The position numbers were made by a program, and so were the translations under genes. Positions 1-9,009 of a stretch of 64,000 nt of DNA are shown in pieces. Every line of letters begins with the position of its first letter. Within the stretch, counting starts at the first letter, position 1. Source of the DNA: CAZMGV01 sp964565925 (GTDB taxonomy: Bacteria; JAGRBM01; JAHCIT01); assembly GCA_964565925.1 (NCBI GenBank), contig CAZMGV010000016.1:49300-113299 (forward strand), given 5' to 3'. The notes beneath the pieces were generated by a model that did no database searches, was not told the DNA's origin, and saw only the letters and a program-made list of their open reading frames with translations.

Positions 1-1716
1 GGTTTCCGAGAGCGAGTCGCCCAGCGGGGCTTTCAGCTTCACGTTGAACTCGCTCTGGTCCTCGAGCGGGATGAACTCCATCCGCAGGAATTTCGCCAGG
101 TAACCCGAGAACAGGAACGTCACGGCCGCGATCGCGACCACCTGCCACCGGTGGGACAGCGCCCAGCGCAGCAGCCTCTCGTACCGCTGCTCGATGGCCA
201 GGAAGAAATCCTCGGACTTCTTGTAGAATTTCGTGTGTTTCGGTTTCTGGAGGATGCGGGAAGAGAGCATCGGGTCCAGCGTGAACGAGACGAACATCGA
301 GATGAGCACCGCGAAGGTGACGGTCATGCCGAACTGGTAGAAGAACCGGCCGACGATACCTTCCATGAACGCCACGGGCACGAACACGGCGACGACCGAC
401 AGGGTCACGGCCAGCACGGCGAGGCCGATCTCGCTCGTGGCCTCCGACGCCGCCTGCATCGGCGGTTTCCCTTCCTCCACGTGCCGCATGATATTTTCCT
501 GCACCACGATGGCGTCGTCGATGAGGAGCCCGATGGCGAGCGAGAGCCCAAGCAGGCTCATCATGTTCTGGGTGAAGCCCAGATACTTCATCAGGATGAA
601 CGTGCCGATGATCGACGTGGGGAGCACGAGCGAGCTGATGAACGTGCTGCGCAGGTTCCGAAGGAACAGGAACACGATCAGGATGGCGAGCCCGCCGCCG
701 AAGATCAGGTGGAAATACACTTCATGGACCGAATGTTCGATGAACACGGACTGGTCCTTGGCGACCTCCAGCCGGATTCCCTTGGAGGTAAGTTCGCCCT
801 GGAGCTTCCCGATCGCCTGCTTCACGTGCTCGGCGACTTCGACGGTATTGGTGCCGGACTGCCGGCGGACGAGCAGGGCGACGGCGCGGTTACCGTCCAG
901 GCGGGCCACCTTGCGCTGCTCTTCGAGGCCTTCCTCGACTCGGCCCACGTCCTTCACCCGGACGGGCGCCCCCGCCCGGTAGGCGAGCAGCATGTCGGAG
1001 AACTCCGCGGGCGTGAAAAACTCGGCGCGTGTTTTGACGACGTATTCCTTGGGGCCGGTCTCGACGCGGCCGCCGGGGACCTCGATGTGCTCCGAACGGA
1101 CCGCGTTGATCACGTCCTGCACGGTGAGCGAGTAGCCCTCCAGCCGGTTGCGGTCCAGCCACAGCCACATCTTGCGGTCCTGCCCGCCGACGATCTTCAC
1201 CTGCCCGACGTTTTCGATGCGCTGGAGCCGCTGCTTGACGGTCTTGTCGGCGATTTCCGTAAGATCCCGGATCGCCAGGTTGCCGGAAACGACGACGGCC
1301 ATGATCGGCGCCGAGTCGATGTCGAACTTCTCGACCACCGGGTCTTCGAGGTCCTTGGGCAGGTCGCCTCTGACGGTGCCGATCTTCGCCTGAATCTCCT
1401 GGTAGGCGACGTCCACGTTCTTGTCGAGATTGAACTCGATGATGACCTGCGAGAAGTTCTCGGAACTGGTGGACCTGAGGTGCTTGATCCCGGAGATGGT
1501 CGAAACCGCCTCTTCGATCGGGTCGGTGACGGTCGTCTCGATCGTCTCGGGGTCGGCGCCCGGCAGCATCGAGATGATCGTGATGGTGGGGAACTCGACC
1601 CGGGGGAACAGGTCGATGCCGATCTTGCGGAACGAAACGAGTCCGAACACCACAATTGCCATGATGATCATCGTGGCGAAGACGGGCCGCTTGATGGCTG
1701 TATCGGAGAGAATCAT
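1..1716 (-). CDS. RND-family efflux transporter, inner-membrane pump (partial, 3' end off window)
   Basis: AcrB/MdtC-type proton-driven pump, the inner-membrane engine of a tripartite efflux system. 572 codons are visible and run off the left edge; full members are about 1,020-1,050 residues, so roughly half is missing. Visible: the N-terminal first transmembrane helix (SDTAIKRPVFATMIIMAIVV), the porter domain with the family-typical GADPETIE segment, and the transmembrane bundle around residues 330-480 with the GLLIDDAIVV stretch that carries the acidic proton-relay residues. The ATG at 1716 gives the standard RND N-terminus. It lies 37 bp after the adaptor gene and is the last visible gene of a tetR-tolC-adaptor-pump operon. 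Substrate cannot be told from sequence. Confidence 0.95.
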   Translation of the reverse strand, partial: MILSDTAIKRPVFATMIIMAIVVFGLVSFRKIGIDLFPRVEFPTITIISMLPGADPETIETTVTDPIEEAVSTISGIKHLRSTSSENFSQVIIEFNLDKNVDVAYQEIQAKIGTVRGDLPKDLEDPVVEKFDIDSAPIMAVVVSGNLAIRDLTEIADKTVKQRLQRIENVGQVKIVGGQDRKMWLWLDRNRLEGYSLTVQDVINAVRSEHIEVPGGRVETGPKEYVVKTRAEFFTPAEFSDMLLAYRAGAPVRVKDVGRVEEGLEEQRKVARLDGNRAVALLVRRQSGTNTVEVAEHVKQAIGKLQGELTSKGIRLEVAKDQSVFIEHSVHEVYFHLIFGGGLAILIVFLFLRNLRSTFISSLVLPTSIIGTFILMKYLGFTQNMMSLLGLSLAIGLLIDDAIVVQENIMRHVEEGKPPMQAASEATSEIGLAVLAVTLSVVAVFVPVAFMEGIVGRFFYQFGMTVTFAVLISMFVSFTLDPMLSSRILQKPKHTKFYKKSEDFFLAIEQRYERLLRWALSHRWQVVAIAAVTFLFSGYLAKFLRMEFIPLEDQSEFNVKLKAPLGDSLSET

Positions 1717-1753
1717 GGAGAACCCCTGCGGTTAGCGGACGGTTACGGTAAGG

Positions 1754-2869
1754 TTACAGCGCGTTTTCGGGGACCAGCACCTTGTCGCCCGGCGCGAGGC
1801 CGTTCGTGATTTCCGCGATTTCGTCGGTGACGAGCCCGGTCTCTATCTTCTGCGTGACCGGTTTCCCGTCCACCTGTTTCAGTACTTTCCAGCTTCCGCC
1901 GTCGCTGGAGAGCGCCTTGCGCGGAATGACCAGTGCCTGGTCCGAACCGGCGTCCATGACGCGGACCTGCGCCAGCGCTCCGGGGTGGAGTTCGCCCTTC
2001 CGGTTGTCGATCAGCACGCGGCAGCGGAACGAGCGGGTGGCTTCGTTCACGCCGGGATAGACGAGATCGATCGTCCCCTTCTGGTCGCGGCGGGCATCGC
2101 CCTCCACGTCGAACTCGACCGGCAGGCCCTTCTTCACGCGGGAGAGCATCTCCTGCGGGAGCGAGAATTCGAGTTCGAGGGTCGAGATCTCCTGGACTTC
2201 CAGCACATGCGTGACGGGGGTCGAGGTGACCGGTTCGCCGGGATCGACCAGGCGGGCGGTGACGACTCCGTCGAACGGAGCGCGGATGGTGGATTCCTTG
2301 AGACGCTGCTCGGAGTAGGCCAGCGCACCCCGTGCCTTTTCGAGCCGGGCGCTGGCGCTGTCGAACGCCGCCTTGGCGTCGTCATAGGACTTGCGCGGGA
2401 TCGACGGCTGCGAACCGTCGGGCTTCACCCACAGGTTTTTCATCCGCTCGTAGTTCAGCTGGGCGTCGCCCTGCGCGGCCTTGGATGCTTCCAGTTCGGC
2501 GCGGGCCTGCTGGAGTTCGATGTCGAAAAAGGTCGAATCCAGCCTGAGCAGTTCCTGACCCTTTTTGACGGCGCTTCCGACGTCCACGGACACCGATGCC
2601 ACGCGGCCGTTCACCTGCGATCCCAGCTGGGCGGTCTGGCGGGCTTTCAGGGTACCCACAGCGGGTGTCACCCGCTTGAGCGCCTGCTTCGTCACCTCGG
2701 TCCACTCGCCCTTGGGGATTGCGGGGGTAGCCGGGACAGCCGGTTCGGAAACGGCGGCTGGCGCGGGCTTTTCCTCCTTGTGACAGGAAGCTGCAAACAA
2801 TGGCAGCAGGACGGCCGTTAGCAGTGCCGGTTTGAGCTGGCGGCGGTATCCGCAGGTGAGGGATGCCAT
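1754..2869 (-). CDS. RND efflux periplasmic adaptor (membrane fusion protein), lipoprotein
   Basis: HlyD/AcrA-type adaptor of 371 residues joining the pump to the outer-membrane channel. An N-terminal signal ends in a lipobox (FAASC, Cys about residue 29), so it should be lipid-anchored in the inner membrane like AcrA. Then come a lipoyl/barrel-sandwich half (about 65-105), an alpha-helical hairpin (about 110-170, LQQARAELEASKAAQGDAQL), the second lipoyl half with the family segment APFDGVV, and beta-barrel and membrane-proximal domains. An AAGGAG ribosome site sits just upstream of the ATG. Only 10 bp separate it from the TolC-like gene upstream, so they are co-transcribed. Confidence 0.95.
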   Translation of the reverse strand: MASLTCGYRRQLKPALLTAVLLPLFAASCHKEEKPAPAAVSEPAVPATPAIPKGEWTEVTKQALKRVTPAVGTLKARQTAQLGSQVNGRVASVSVDVGSAVKKGQELLRLDSTFFDIELQQARAELEASKAAQGDAQLNYERMKNLWVKPDGSQPSIPRKSYDDAKAAFDSASARLEKARGALAYSEQRLKESTIRAPFDGVVTARLVDPGEPVTSTPVTHVLEVQEISTLELEFSLPQEMLSRVKKGLPVEFDVEGDARRDQKGTIDLVYPGVNEATRSFRCRVLIDNRKGELHPGALAQVRVMDAGSDQALVIPRKALSSDGGSWKVLKQVDGKPVTQKIETGLVTDEIAEITNGLAPGDKVLVPENAL

Positions 2870-2879
2870 GGATGACTCC

Positions 2880-4487
2880 TTAGTGTTCCTGGTTGGCGGC
2901 CTGATCCGGCGCCGGTGTTGCGGGGGCCGCGGTGCTGAATGCGTCCAGCGGCCCGCCGGTCGCGTTCGTGAGGGACGCGAAAGCGTTGTGGTAGTCGTAA
3001 AGGGCGCGGTAGTAGCTCAGGCGCGAATGGCTCAGCCGGTCTTCCTCGAGCAGCACGTCGGTGGTGCTCACGATCCCCTGTGAATACTGGTCACGGATCA
3101 CCCGGAGGTTTTCCTCCGCCAGTTCGACCGCCTTGCGGGCGACAGGGATGCGTTCCGATGCCTCGCGCATGTTGAAATACGATTTCTTCACGTCGAGCAG
3201 GATGTCGTCGACGAGATCGTCATGCGCGCCGAGCGCTTCGGCGATTTCCTGCTGCCGGCGGTCCAGGCGGGTATAGGTGACGCCGCCCTCGAACAGCGGC
3301 CACTGCACGACACCGCTGCCGGTGAGCCACTCCTGGTGGATCTGTGTCTTGTCGGAGGTGTAGTTCGCCATCCCCTGCAGGTAGAGGATCGGGAAAAGCT
3401 CGGCACGGGTCGCTTTGTAAGTGGACTGGGCCGCCTCGACCTTCTTTTTCAGTGCCTGCAGGTCGGGACGCCGGTCGATGGCCGCACCCAGCACCGTTGT
3501 GTAATCGCCCTTCCATGGTTCTGTTTCCAGAGCGTCCTCGATCTGTGTGTCGCGATTTACGTCCATGCCCATGATCCGGTTCAGCACGGCAACGGCCAGT
3601 TGTACGTTGTTCCTCGCCTGGATCAGCTCCTGCTGGCGTCCAGCGAGCTGGACTTCCGACGTCAGCACGTCGCTGCGGGCGACTATTCCCTGCGCCAGAA
3701 ACTCCCTGGCGATCTCCAGCTGACGCTGGACCAGCTCGATCGACTCTTCGACGACCTTCTGGGTCTTCTTCGCTTCGAGCACGCGGAAGTAGGAAAGGCT
3801 CACCGCGTAGGTGACTTCCTGCCGGCTCCGTTCGGAGTTGAGCCGGGTCGCCTCGACGTTGCGTGACGAGTTGTCGAACGCGTTGGAGGCCCGGCCGAAA
3901 CTGTAGATCGGTACGAGCAGGGTGAGATTGGCGGTCCCCACGTTCTTGCGGCCGAACGGAAACGGCCCGGAGGGAGTGATGACGCCGGGCTGGCTGTTCC
4001 GCATGTCGTACTGGCCCTTGGCATTGAGGCTGGGCAGCGCGGGGGCGATTGTTTCCCACTTCACGTCTTCGGCGATGATGATCCGCCGGTCCGCACTCGC
4101 TATCCACCGGCTCGTCGCCAGTGCGGTGCGGATGCAGTCGTCGAGCTTCATCACCGGTGTCGAGGCGACCGGCGCTTGTGCGATTGGAACCGATGCACCA
4201 GCAGCAGGTGCGCCGGCCGCGGGCGTGCCGGCGGCCGATACGCCGCTGGCAGTCTCTTTCGCGAGCGGCGACGGCTCCGGAATGGCTGATGGTTTAGCCG
4301 AAGGAGGTACCGGTGCCGGCGATGTCTGCACCGGTGCTTGCGCCGGGGCCTGCATCGGAGTCTGGCTGGGCGCCTGCTTGGGTACCGGGCGGTAGTCCGG
4401 CCGGTCGTCATAAGGCGCGCCGCAGCCCTGCACCAGGAGTGCGCTCACGGCGACGGCGCCGATCGTTCTGTACATCCGGCTGTTCAT
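2880..4487 (-). CDS. TolC-family outer membrane efflux protein, lipoprotein with Pro/Ala-rich linker
   Basis: Outer-membrane channel of the tripartite pump, 535 residues. A signal peptide with lipobox (LVQGC, Cys about 22) is followed by an unusually long low-complexity Pro/Ala/Gln linker (about 30-110). Two outer-membrane-efflux-protein repeats follow, each starting with the typical pattern of a helix and a turn before a beta-strand pair; the segments RTALATSRWI and GVVQWPLFEGG are characteristic. The start ATG overlaps the tetR stop by four bases (4484-4487), indicating translational coupling. The linker is longer than in classical TolC/OprM and may be a periplasmic spacer or simply disordered; its role is inference. 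Confidence 0.93.
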   Translation of the reverse strand: MNSRMYRTIGAVAVSALLVQGCGAPYDDRPDYRPVPKQAPSQTPMQAPAQAPVQTSPAPVPPSAKPSAIPEPSPLAKETASGVSAAGTPAAGAPAAGASVPIAQAPVASTPVMKLDDCIRTALATSRWIASADRRIIIAEDVKWETIAPALPSLNAKGQYDMRNSQPGVITPSGPFPFGRKNVGTANLTLLVPIYSFGRASNAFDNSSRNVEATRLNSERSRQEVTYAVSLSYFRVLEAKKTQKVVEESIELVQRQLEIAREFLAQGIVARSDVLTSEVQLAGRQQELIQARNNVQLAVAVLNRIMGMDVNRDTQIEDALETEPWKGDYTTVLGAAIDRRPDLQALKKKVEAAQSTYKATRAELFPILYLQGMANYTSDKTQIHQEWLTGSGVVQWPLFEGGVTYTRLDRRQQEIAEALGAHDDLVDDILLDVKKSYFNMREASERIPVARKAVELAEENLRVIRDQYSQGIVSTTDVLLEEDRLSHSRLSYYRALYDYHNAFASLTNATGGPLDAFSTAAPATPAPDQAANQEH

Positions 4488-5161
4488 CGGGGACCCCGTT
4501 TCGCAAGTCGCGGCTTCCGCTGAGCGGCGCGTTCGGTGTCGGAAAGTATTCCGGTGAAAATGAAATCGAGCAGCTGGTCCGCCTGTGCTTCGGGGGAAAC
4601 GCGGCGGCCGGCGAACCGGTTTGCCAGCATGGTTCCGAACATGAGGTCACCCACAATGTCGAGTATCTGCCGGACCGGCCCTGGGCTGACCCGGCCCGCC
4701 GCCTGCAGATCCTCCATCACTTCGTACCACCGGACGATATTCACCTCGCGGTGCTCGAAGTAGGTGGGCTTCTTGCGGTCCTTGAACTCCGCCCGCTCCA
4801 TGATCATCAGGTCCGCGAATTGCGGGTGCCGGTGGAAAAACTCCAGATAGTTCCGGATGCCGGTCCGCATCTGCTCCAGCGGATCGGACTCCCGGTCGGC
4901 GGCGGCGTCCACCTGTTCGGTGAGCAGGCGCATCCCCCGGTCGGCGGCCGCCAGGAACAGTTTCTCCTTGGTCGGGAAATACCGGTAGACGGTGCCTTTC
5001 CCCATTCCGAGCGCGTCGGCGATCACCTGCACGTCCGTGCCGGGGTAGCCATGACGGGCGAACCGGTCCGTGGCCGTCTCGAGGATCTCCTCGCGGCGGC
5101 GCACGGGCAGCGTCTCGTCCCGGGGGCGGCCCGGTTTTCGTCTGGGGGAAGCGGCTGGCAC
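4484..5161 (-). CDS. TetR/AcrR-family transcriptional regulator of the efflux operon
   Basis: 225-residue TetR-type repressor with a GTG start at 5161. The N-terminal helix-turn-helix (about residues 17-65) has the standard pattern EEILETATDRFARHGYPG followed by a recognition region reading GMGKGTVYRYF. The C-terminal half is a helical ligand-binding domain of the AcrR C-terminal type. It is the first gene of its operon and overlaps tolC by four bases, so it most likely autoregulates the pump genes. A perfect inverted repeat lies 18 bp upstream of its start and is the obvious operator. The inducer is unknown. Confidence 0.93.
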   Translation of the reverse strand: MPAASPRRKPGRPRDETLPVRRREEILETATDRFARHGYPGTDVQVIADALGMGKGTVYRYFPTKEKLFLAAADRGMRLLTEQVDAAADRESDPLEQMRTGIRNYLEFFHRHPQFADLMIMERAEFKDRKKPTYFEHREVNIVRWYEVMEDLQAAGRVSPGPVRQILDIVGDLMFGTMLANRFAGRRVSPEAQADQLLDFIFTGILSDTERAAQRKPRLAKRGPR

Positions 5162-5178
5162 AGGCGGTCCTTATAATT

Positions 5179-5194
5179 GACGGACTCGTCCGTC
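5179..5194. promoter_or_regulatory. Palindromic operator upstream of tetR-efflux operon
   Basis: GACGGAC-TC-GTCCGTC is a perfect 7-bp inverted repeat with a 2-bp spacer, 18 bp before the GTG of the TetR gene. On the minus strand it is followed immediately by an AT-rich TTATAA that could serve as a -10, and preceded by TTTTCG as a weak -35 at 18 bp, so a bound repressor would sit in the promoter spacer. TetR-family operators commonly have this size and symmetry. The promoter elements are weaker evidence than the palindrome. Confidence 0.7.
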
Positions 5195-5289
5195 CGAAAA
5201 TTAACGTAAGACATGGGGCCGGACCGGGTCAAGATGCCGGTCCGGGCGGCGGGCCGGAAGCGGGATAAAGCGGGGCAGCGGCGCCGGGG

Positions 5290-6012
5290 TCAGTCGACGC
5301 GCATGCCTTCCTTGGGGGCGGGCAGGAACCGCATTTTCAGCAGATGGCGGATGTAGCGGAAGATTTCCTTCGAGCCCATCTTGGACGCTCCGGCCTTGCG
5401 GGTGAGAAAGGTGTAGGGAACCTCGTCGATCCGGCCCGGCTTCGCCCGCACGATGACCTCGAGCATGATCTTGTAGCCGATGGGGTTCAGCGTCTTTCCG
5501 ACGATGATCTCGCGCCGCAGGCCGAACAGGCCGCCCATGGGATCGCCCAGATTCCGGAGCAGCACCGGGAACAGCACCTTCGCCATCATCGTGGCGACCC
5601 AGCTCACAAAAACGCGCCACAGGTTCCAGTCGCCGGTGGAGCCGCCCGACGATTTCCGGGTGCCGGCCACCAGATCCACGTCGCCCTTGCCGAGACGGTC
5701 GAAGATCCGCCTCACGGCCTCGGGCGGATGCTGGCCGTCGCCGTCGATGACGGCGAGGTATTTCCCGGTGGCGGCCTTCCAGCCGGCGATGACGGCGGTG
5801 GAGAGCCCGCGCTCGGTGGTGCGCCGCAGGATTTTCACCCGGTGATTGTGCTTGCCGTAGGCGCCAACAATCTCCCAGGTCTTGTCCGGGCTGTCGTCGT
5901 CCACGACGATGATCTCGTAGTTGAGGCCGTTCAGCGCTTTCGTCAGGTCGTCCAGAAGCGCCCGGATATTGGCGCTCTCGTTGTAGGTCGGAACGATCAG
6001 GGAATAGTCCAC
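5290..6012 (-). CDS. Glycosyltransferase family 2, polyprenol-phosphate mannose synthase-like (DPM1 type)
   Basis: 240-residue GT-A enzyme, soluble, of the dolichol/polyprenol monophosphate sugar synthase group. Visible: N-terminal SLIVPTYNES, the nucleotide-binding VVDDDSPDKTW, the metal-binding VIDGDGQHPPE, and the DPM1-like GTRKSSGG and GDPMGGLFGLRR segments. It lacks the C-terminal transmembrane pair found in GtrB/ArnC relatives, so membrane attachment would be peripheral. GTG start with AAGGAG 10 bases upstream. It is the last gene of a run of three membrane glycosyltransferases that would use the lipid-linked sugar it makes; this pathway link is inference from neighbourhood. The sugar (mannose, glucose or other) cannot be fixed. 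Confidence 0.88.
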   Translation of the reverse strand: MDYSLIVPTYNESANIRALLDDLTKALNGLNYEIIVVDDDSPDKTWEIVGAYGKHNHRVKILRRTTERGLSTAVIAGWKAATGKYLAVIDGDGQHPPEAVRRIFDRLGKGDVDLVAGTRKSSGGSTGDWNLWRVFVSWVATMMAKVLFPVLLRNLGDPMGGLFGLRREIIVGKTLNPIGYKIMLEVIVRAKPGRIDEVPYTFLTRKAGASKMGSKEIFRYIRHLLKMRFLPAPKEGMRVD

Positions 6013-6063
6013 GTTGTGAATGCTCCTTGGGGCCGGTGTTTCAGCCGGGCTGCCGCCAGTATC

Positions 6064-7320
6064 TCAGGCGGTTGCCGGTGCGCCGCGCCGCCACAGGTCG
6101 AGCCACAGGCGGACGGTGATGATTCCGAGCAGCAGGTTCCGCACGGCGAGTATCGCCCTCGGAACCGGATACAGCGAATACAGCATCGGATAGATGACGG
6201 GGAAGATGAGCGTGGTGAGCGCGCCGGTGAGGACCCAGAGCGCCATGTCGGCGCGCGGCGTCCGGGACCACGCGATATGCAGCGCCGCCAACGGATAGAC
6301 CCACATGAAATACTGGGGCGAGAGTACCTTGCTGGTGAGGATCAGCGTCATCAGGCAGGCCAGCACGGTGTCGATCCAGAATTCGGTGAACCCGTCCCGC
6401 TTCGCCAGGTTGCGCATCCCCCGGACGGCGAGCAGGAACACCACCGCCTGCCCCAGCAGGAGCAGCAGGCTCGTGACCGGAAGCAGCGACGCTTCGAACG
6501 GGATCCGGATATTCCACGAGTTGTAGGTGTTCTCGACGGTGAGCCCGGTCTGGTCGAGCGGGAACAGGAGAATGACCGAACTGTAGATCGACTCGAGCTG
6601 GATGCCGCGTTTGCCGTGGTATTCGAGCACCTGGCGGATCGATTCGAGACCGGCGTGCGCAAGCATCGGCACGGCGAGAGCGATCCCCATGCCGCCGTAG
6701 ACCAGGCAGGTTTTCACGGCTTCGCGGCGGCCGCTGCGGTACCAGTCGCGGACGGCGAAATAGGGGAAGCCGAGCAGCGGGGTCAGCTTGATGGCCGTCG
6801 CCAGCGCGACGATGCCGGGGGCCAGCACGCCGCGTTTCTCCGACAGCGCGGCCAGTATCGCCAGCACGAAGCAGAGCGCGATCACGAGATCGAGGCGCAT
6901 ATAGAGGATCGGAACCGCGAGCGTCGAGATAACGAGGTAGGTCCCGAGCACCTGGTTCTGCCTGTGCTCGTCGGTGACCTTGAGCATTACGAGCAGGCGG
7001 ACCAGGGCGAAGAAGGCGAACAGTTCCATCGCCAGCATCTCGATCTGGAACCAGAACTTGTAGGTGAGTCCGATCCTGGAGAACAGTCCGGGTACCATCG
7101 CAAAGGGGATCGACCACCACGGATACTCGTAGGGGTAGTCGATATAGGGCGTCTTGCCCTCCATGATCCCTTCGAAGGCGACCTTGAACACCCGGAGCCC
7201 GCCGTCCTTGTTGGTCTGGAGATAGATATCGATGATCCGGGTGACGGCGGCGGTGATCGCCAGGGCCGTCATCCAGAGGTTCTTCGCCAGCCGTTCGCGA
7301 ATGGAGAGTGCGTTATTCAA
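6064..7320 (-). CDS. GT87/DUF2029-like polytopic membrane glycosyltransferase
   Basis: 418 residues with about 9-11 hydrophobic helices. The first periplasmic loop carries YIDYPYEYPWWSIPFAMVPG, resembling the Tyr-Pro-Pro loop of GT87 (PimE-like, polyprenyl-phosphate-sugar-dependent) mannosyltransferases. GT-C enzymes of this kind use a lipid-linked sugar on the outer face of the inner membrane. TTG start, chosen because GGGAG lies nine bases upstream and no ATG occurs before the first membrane helix. It is 51 bp upstream of the DPM1-like gene, which would supply donor. Acceptor unknown; assignment to GT87 is by pattern and not certain. Confidence 0.75.
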   Translation of the reverse strand: MNNALSIRERLAKNLWMTALAITAAVTRIIDIYLQTNKDGGLRVFKVAFEGIMEGKTPYIDYPYEYPWWSIPFAMVPGLFSRIGLTYKFWFQIEMLAMELFAFFALVRLLVMLKVTDEHRQNQVLGTYLVISTLAVPILYMRLDLVIALCFVLAILAALSEKRGVLAPGIVALATAIKLTPLLGFPYFAVRDWYRSGRREAVKTCLVYGGMGIALAVPMLAHAGLESIRQVLEYHGKRGIQLESIYSSVILLFPLDQTGLTVENTYNSWNIRIPFEASLLPVTSLLLLLGQAVVFLLAVRGMRNLAKRDGFTEFWIDTVLACLMTLILTSKVLSPQYFMWVYPLAALHIAWSRTPRADMALWVLTGALTTLIFPVIYPMLYSLYPVPRAILAVRNLLLGIITVRLWLDLWRRGAPATA

Positions 7321-7419
7321 GCGTGGTGGCTCCCGTAAAAGGCGGCGCGGACAATGTCACGCTCCCGTGCTGATGTCCATGGAAACGTAGACGAGGGGAA
7401 TCGCTGTCAATCCGGCGGT

Positions 7420-9009
7420 TCATGGCTGTTCCTTCCGCCGCCAGAGGACGATCTTTCCGATGGCACCCGCCTGGATGTAACGGGCCCCGACCCAGTCGGA
7501 GAGATAGTCCGGCATCGGGCAGCACCCGAAACCGAGAACGTTGTTGACGGAGAGGTCGGCGATTTCGGCCGGCCGGTTTTTCTCGAGATCCCGTACCAGC
7601 TTTTCCACCTCGACCGGGTCCACCAGTTCCTGCCCGCGCAGTTCCCCCCGGATCTGCGCGTCCGAACCGTAGGCGTATCCCGACACCCGCGTGACGGGGA
7701 CCAGATAGCGGCTCGCCGGCATCCGGTCCGACAGATAGTAGGCCCCCGTCGCGTAGCCCCAGATAAAGACCTTCTCGCCGGGCGGGACCGTTTTCTTCCA
7801 GTGATCGGCCAGGCCGATCACGTCGCTCGTGATCCTGTCCTCGTGGGTATCGAGTATCAGCTTCGCGCTGTTAACCGTCAGGAAGACCAGGGGCGGCAGC
7901 AGCGCCAGGCAGACGATCAGTGTGAGCCCGCGGGACGGGACGGGCTCGCCTTCGGCGGAGGCTTCCGTCAGCGGGAGGCGCGGCAGCAGCCGGCCGATCC
8001 ACACCGCCGCGAGCGGCACCAGCGACGGAAGAAACTGCAGGAAGTAGTGGCCGCGCCAGCGGCCGCCGAAAGAGCAGGGTACAATGGTGATCAGCGTGAC
8101 CCAGAAGAGCATGAGCAGGCCGTAGTCCCGGTCGGCGGGTTTCCCGGTTATTTCACTGCGGGCGACCGAGGCGGCCCCAATCCACAGCAGTGCCGACGCC
8201 GTCAGCCAGGTGGCGAACGAGACCGTCGCGCGCCGCCAGAAATCGAAGCCCGTGTTGGCCGTATCGGCGATTTCGCCGCCTGCGAGGAAGCTCCAGTAGA
8301 GGAACTCCTTCAGGGCGCCGTGGGAGTTGAACCACAAGGCCGCGAGTCCGAGCACGGAGAGCCCGCCCGCAATGGCGCCGGCGAGCCGCAGCGCAGAGGC
8401 CGTGAACAGTTCGCGGTGGTTTTCCGGTCCCAGAAACCAGAACATCGCCACGACCGGCGCGGCGAAAGCGGCGGTCGGACGGCACAGGACGGCGAGCGCG
8501 AACAGCACTCCCGTGAGCGCCCCGTCCCGGAGCGCGTCCCGCACGGCGCCGCCCGAGCGGATTCCGTAGTAGAGGGCTCCGGCGAGCGGCAGGTTCATGA
8601 ACACTTCGGTGTTGGCCGTCAGGAAGTGCCGGTCGAGCCAGGCGGCCGAAAAGAGCAGGTACAGGACCGACGCGAGTCGCCGGACTCCTTCGCGTTCCCG
8701 GTAGAGCATCGCACCGGACGTGAGCGCGGTCGCCCAGGTAAAAACCGCCGCCAGTATCCGCGCGCCTGTCACGCTTCCGAACCCGAGTGTCACGAGGAAC
8801 CAGGTGAGCGGCGGCTTGTTGTCGATGAAATCGAGGTAGGGGATGCCGCCGTGGACGAGCAGCTTGGCTCCGACGACGCGGACCGCCTCGTCCGAATCCA
8901 TGAGCGGCGCCAGGAACGAGGGGAAACGGAACACGATTGCGAGCAGCAGCGTCACGAGCGCGAATCCCGCCCGGTTCAGCCTTTCGAGCCTCTCCAGAAG
9001 TCCGTTCAC
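7420..9009 (-). CDS. GT39/ArnT-like polytopic membrane glycosyltransferase (paralogue 1)
   Basis: 529-residue GT-C membrane protein. The first extracytoplasmic loop holds the acidic DSDEAV motif expected of the catalytic loop, then GGIPYLDFIDNKPPLTWF; about 11-12 membrane helices follow, and a hydrophilic C-terminal domain containing VFIWGYATGAYYL. The GTG at 9009 is preferred over the GTG four codons earlier, because that one lies inside the GGGAGG ribosome site, and because 9009 makes a GTGA overlap with the stop of the upstream paralogue. Family knowledge: PMT_2/ArnT proteins move sugars from polyprenyl phosphates to lipids or proteins. Acceptor unknown. Confidence 0.82.
   Translation of the reverse strand: MNGLLERLERLNRAGFALVTLLLAIVFRFPSFLAPLMDSDEAVRVVGAKLLVHGGIPYLDFIDNKPPLTWFLVTLGFGSVTGARILAAVFTWATALTSGAMLYREREGVRRLASVLYLLFSAAWLDRHFLTANTEVFMNLPLAGALYYGIRSGGAVRDALRDGALTGVLFALAVLCRPTAAFAAPVVAMFWFLGPENHRELFTASALRLAGAIAGGLSVLGLAALWFNSHGALKEFLYWSFLAGGEIADTANTGFDFWRRATVSFATWLTASALLWIGAASVARSEITGKPADRDYGLLMLFWVTLITIVPCSFGGRWRGHYFLQFLPSLVPLAAVWIGRLLPRLPLTEASAEGEPVPSRGLTLIVCLALLPPLVFLTVNSAKLILDTHEDRITSDVIGLADHWKKTVPPGEKVFIWGYATGAYYLSDRMPASRYLVPVTRVSGYAYGSDAQIRGELRGQELVDPVEVEKLVRDLEKNRPAEIADLSVNNVLGFGCCPMPDYLSDWVGARYIQAGAIGKIVLWRRKEQP

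Noticed and set aside
151..1809. Long plus-strand frame opposite the RND pump
   Set aside because: Composition is His/Asp/Arg/Gly-rich shadow translation; the minus strand encodes a clear RND transporter.
5221..5243. Hairpin GGACCGG / CCGGTCC as a terminator of the glycosyltransferase run
   Set aside because: A 7-bp stem exists, but there is no T run on the minus strand after it, so it is not a convincing intrinsic terminator.
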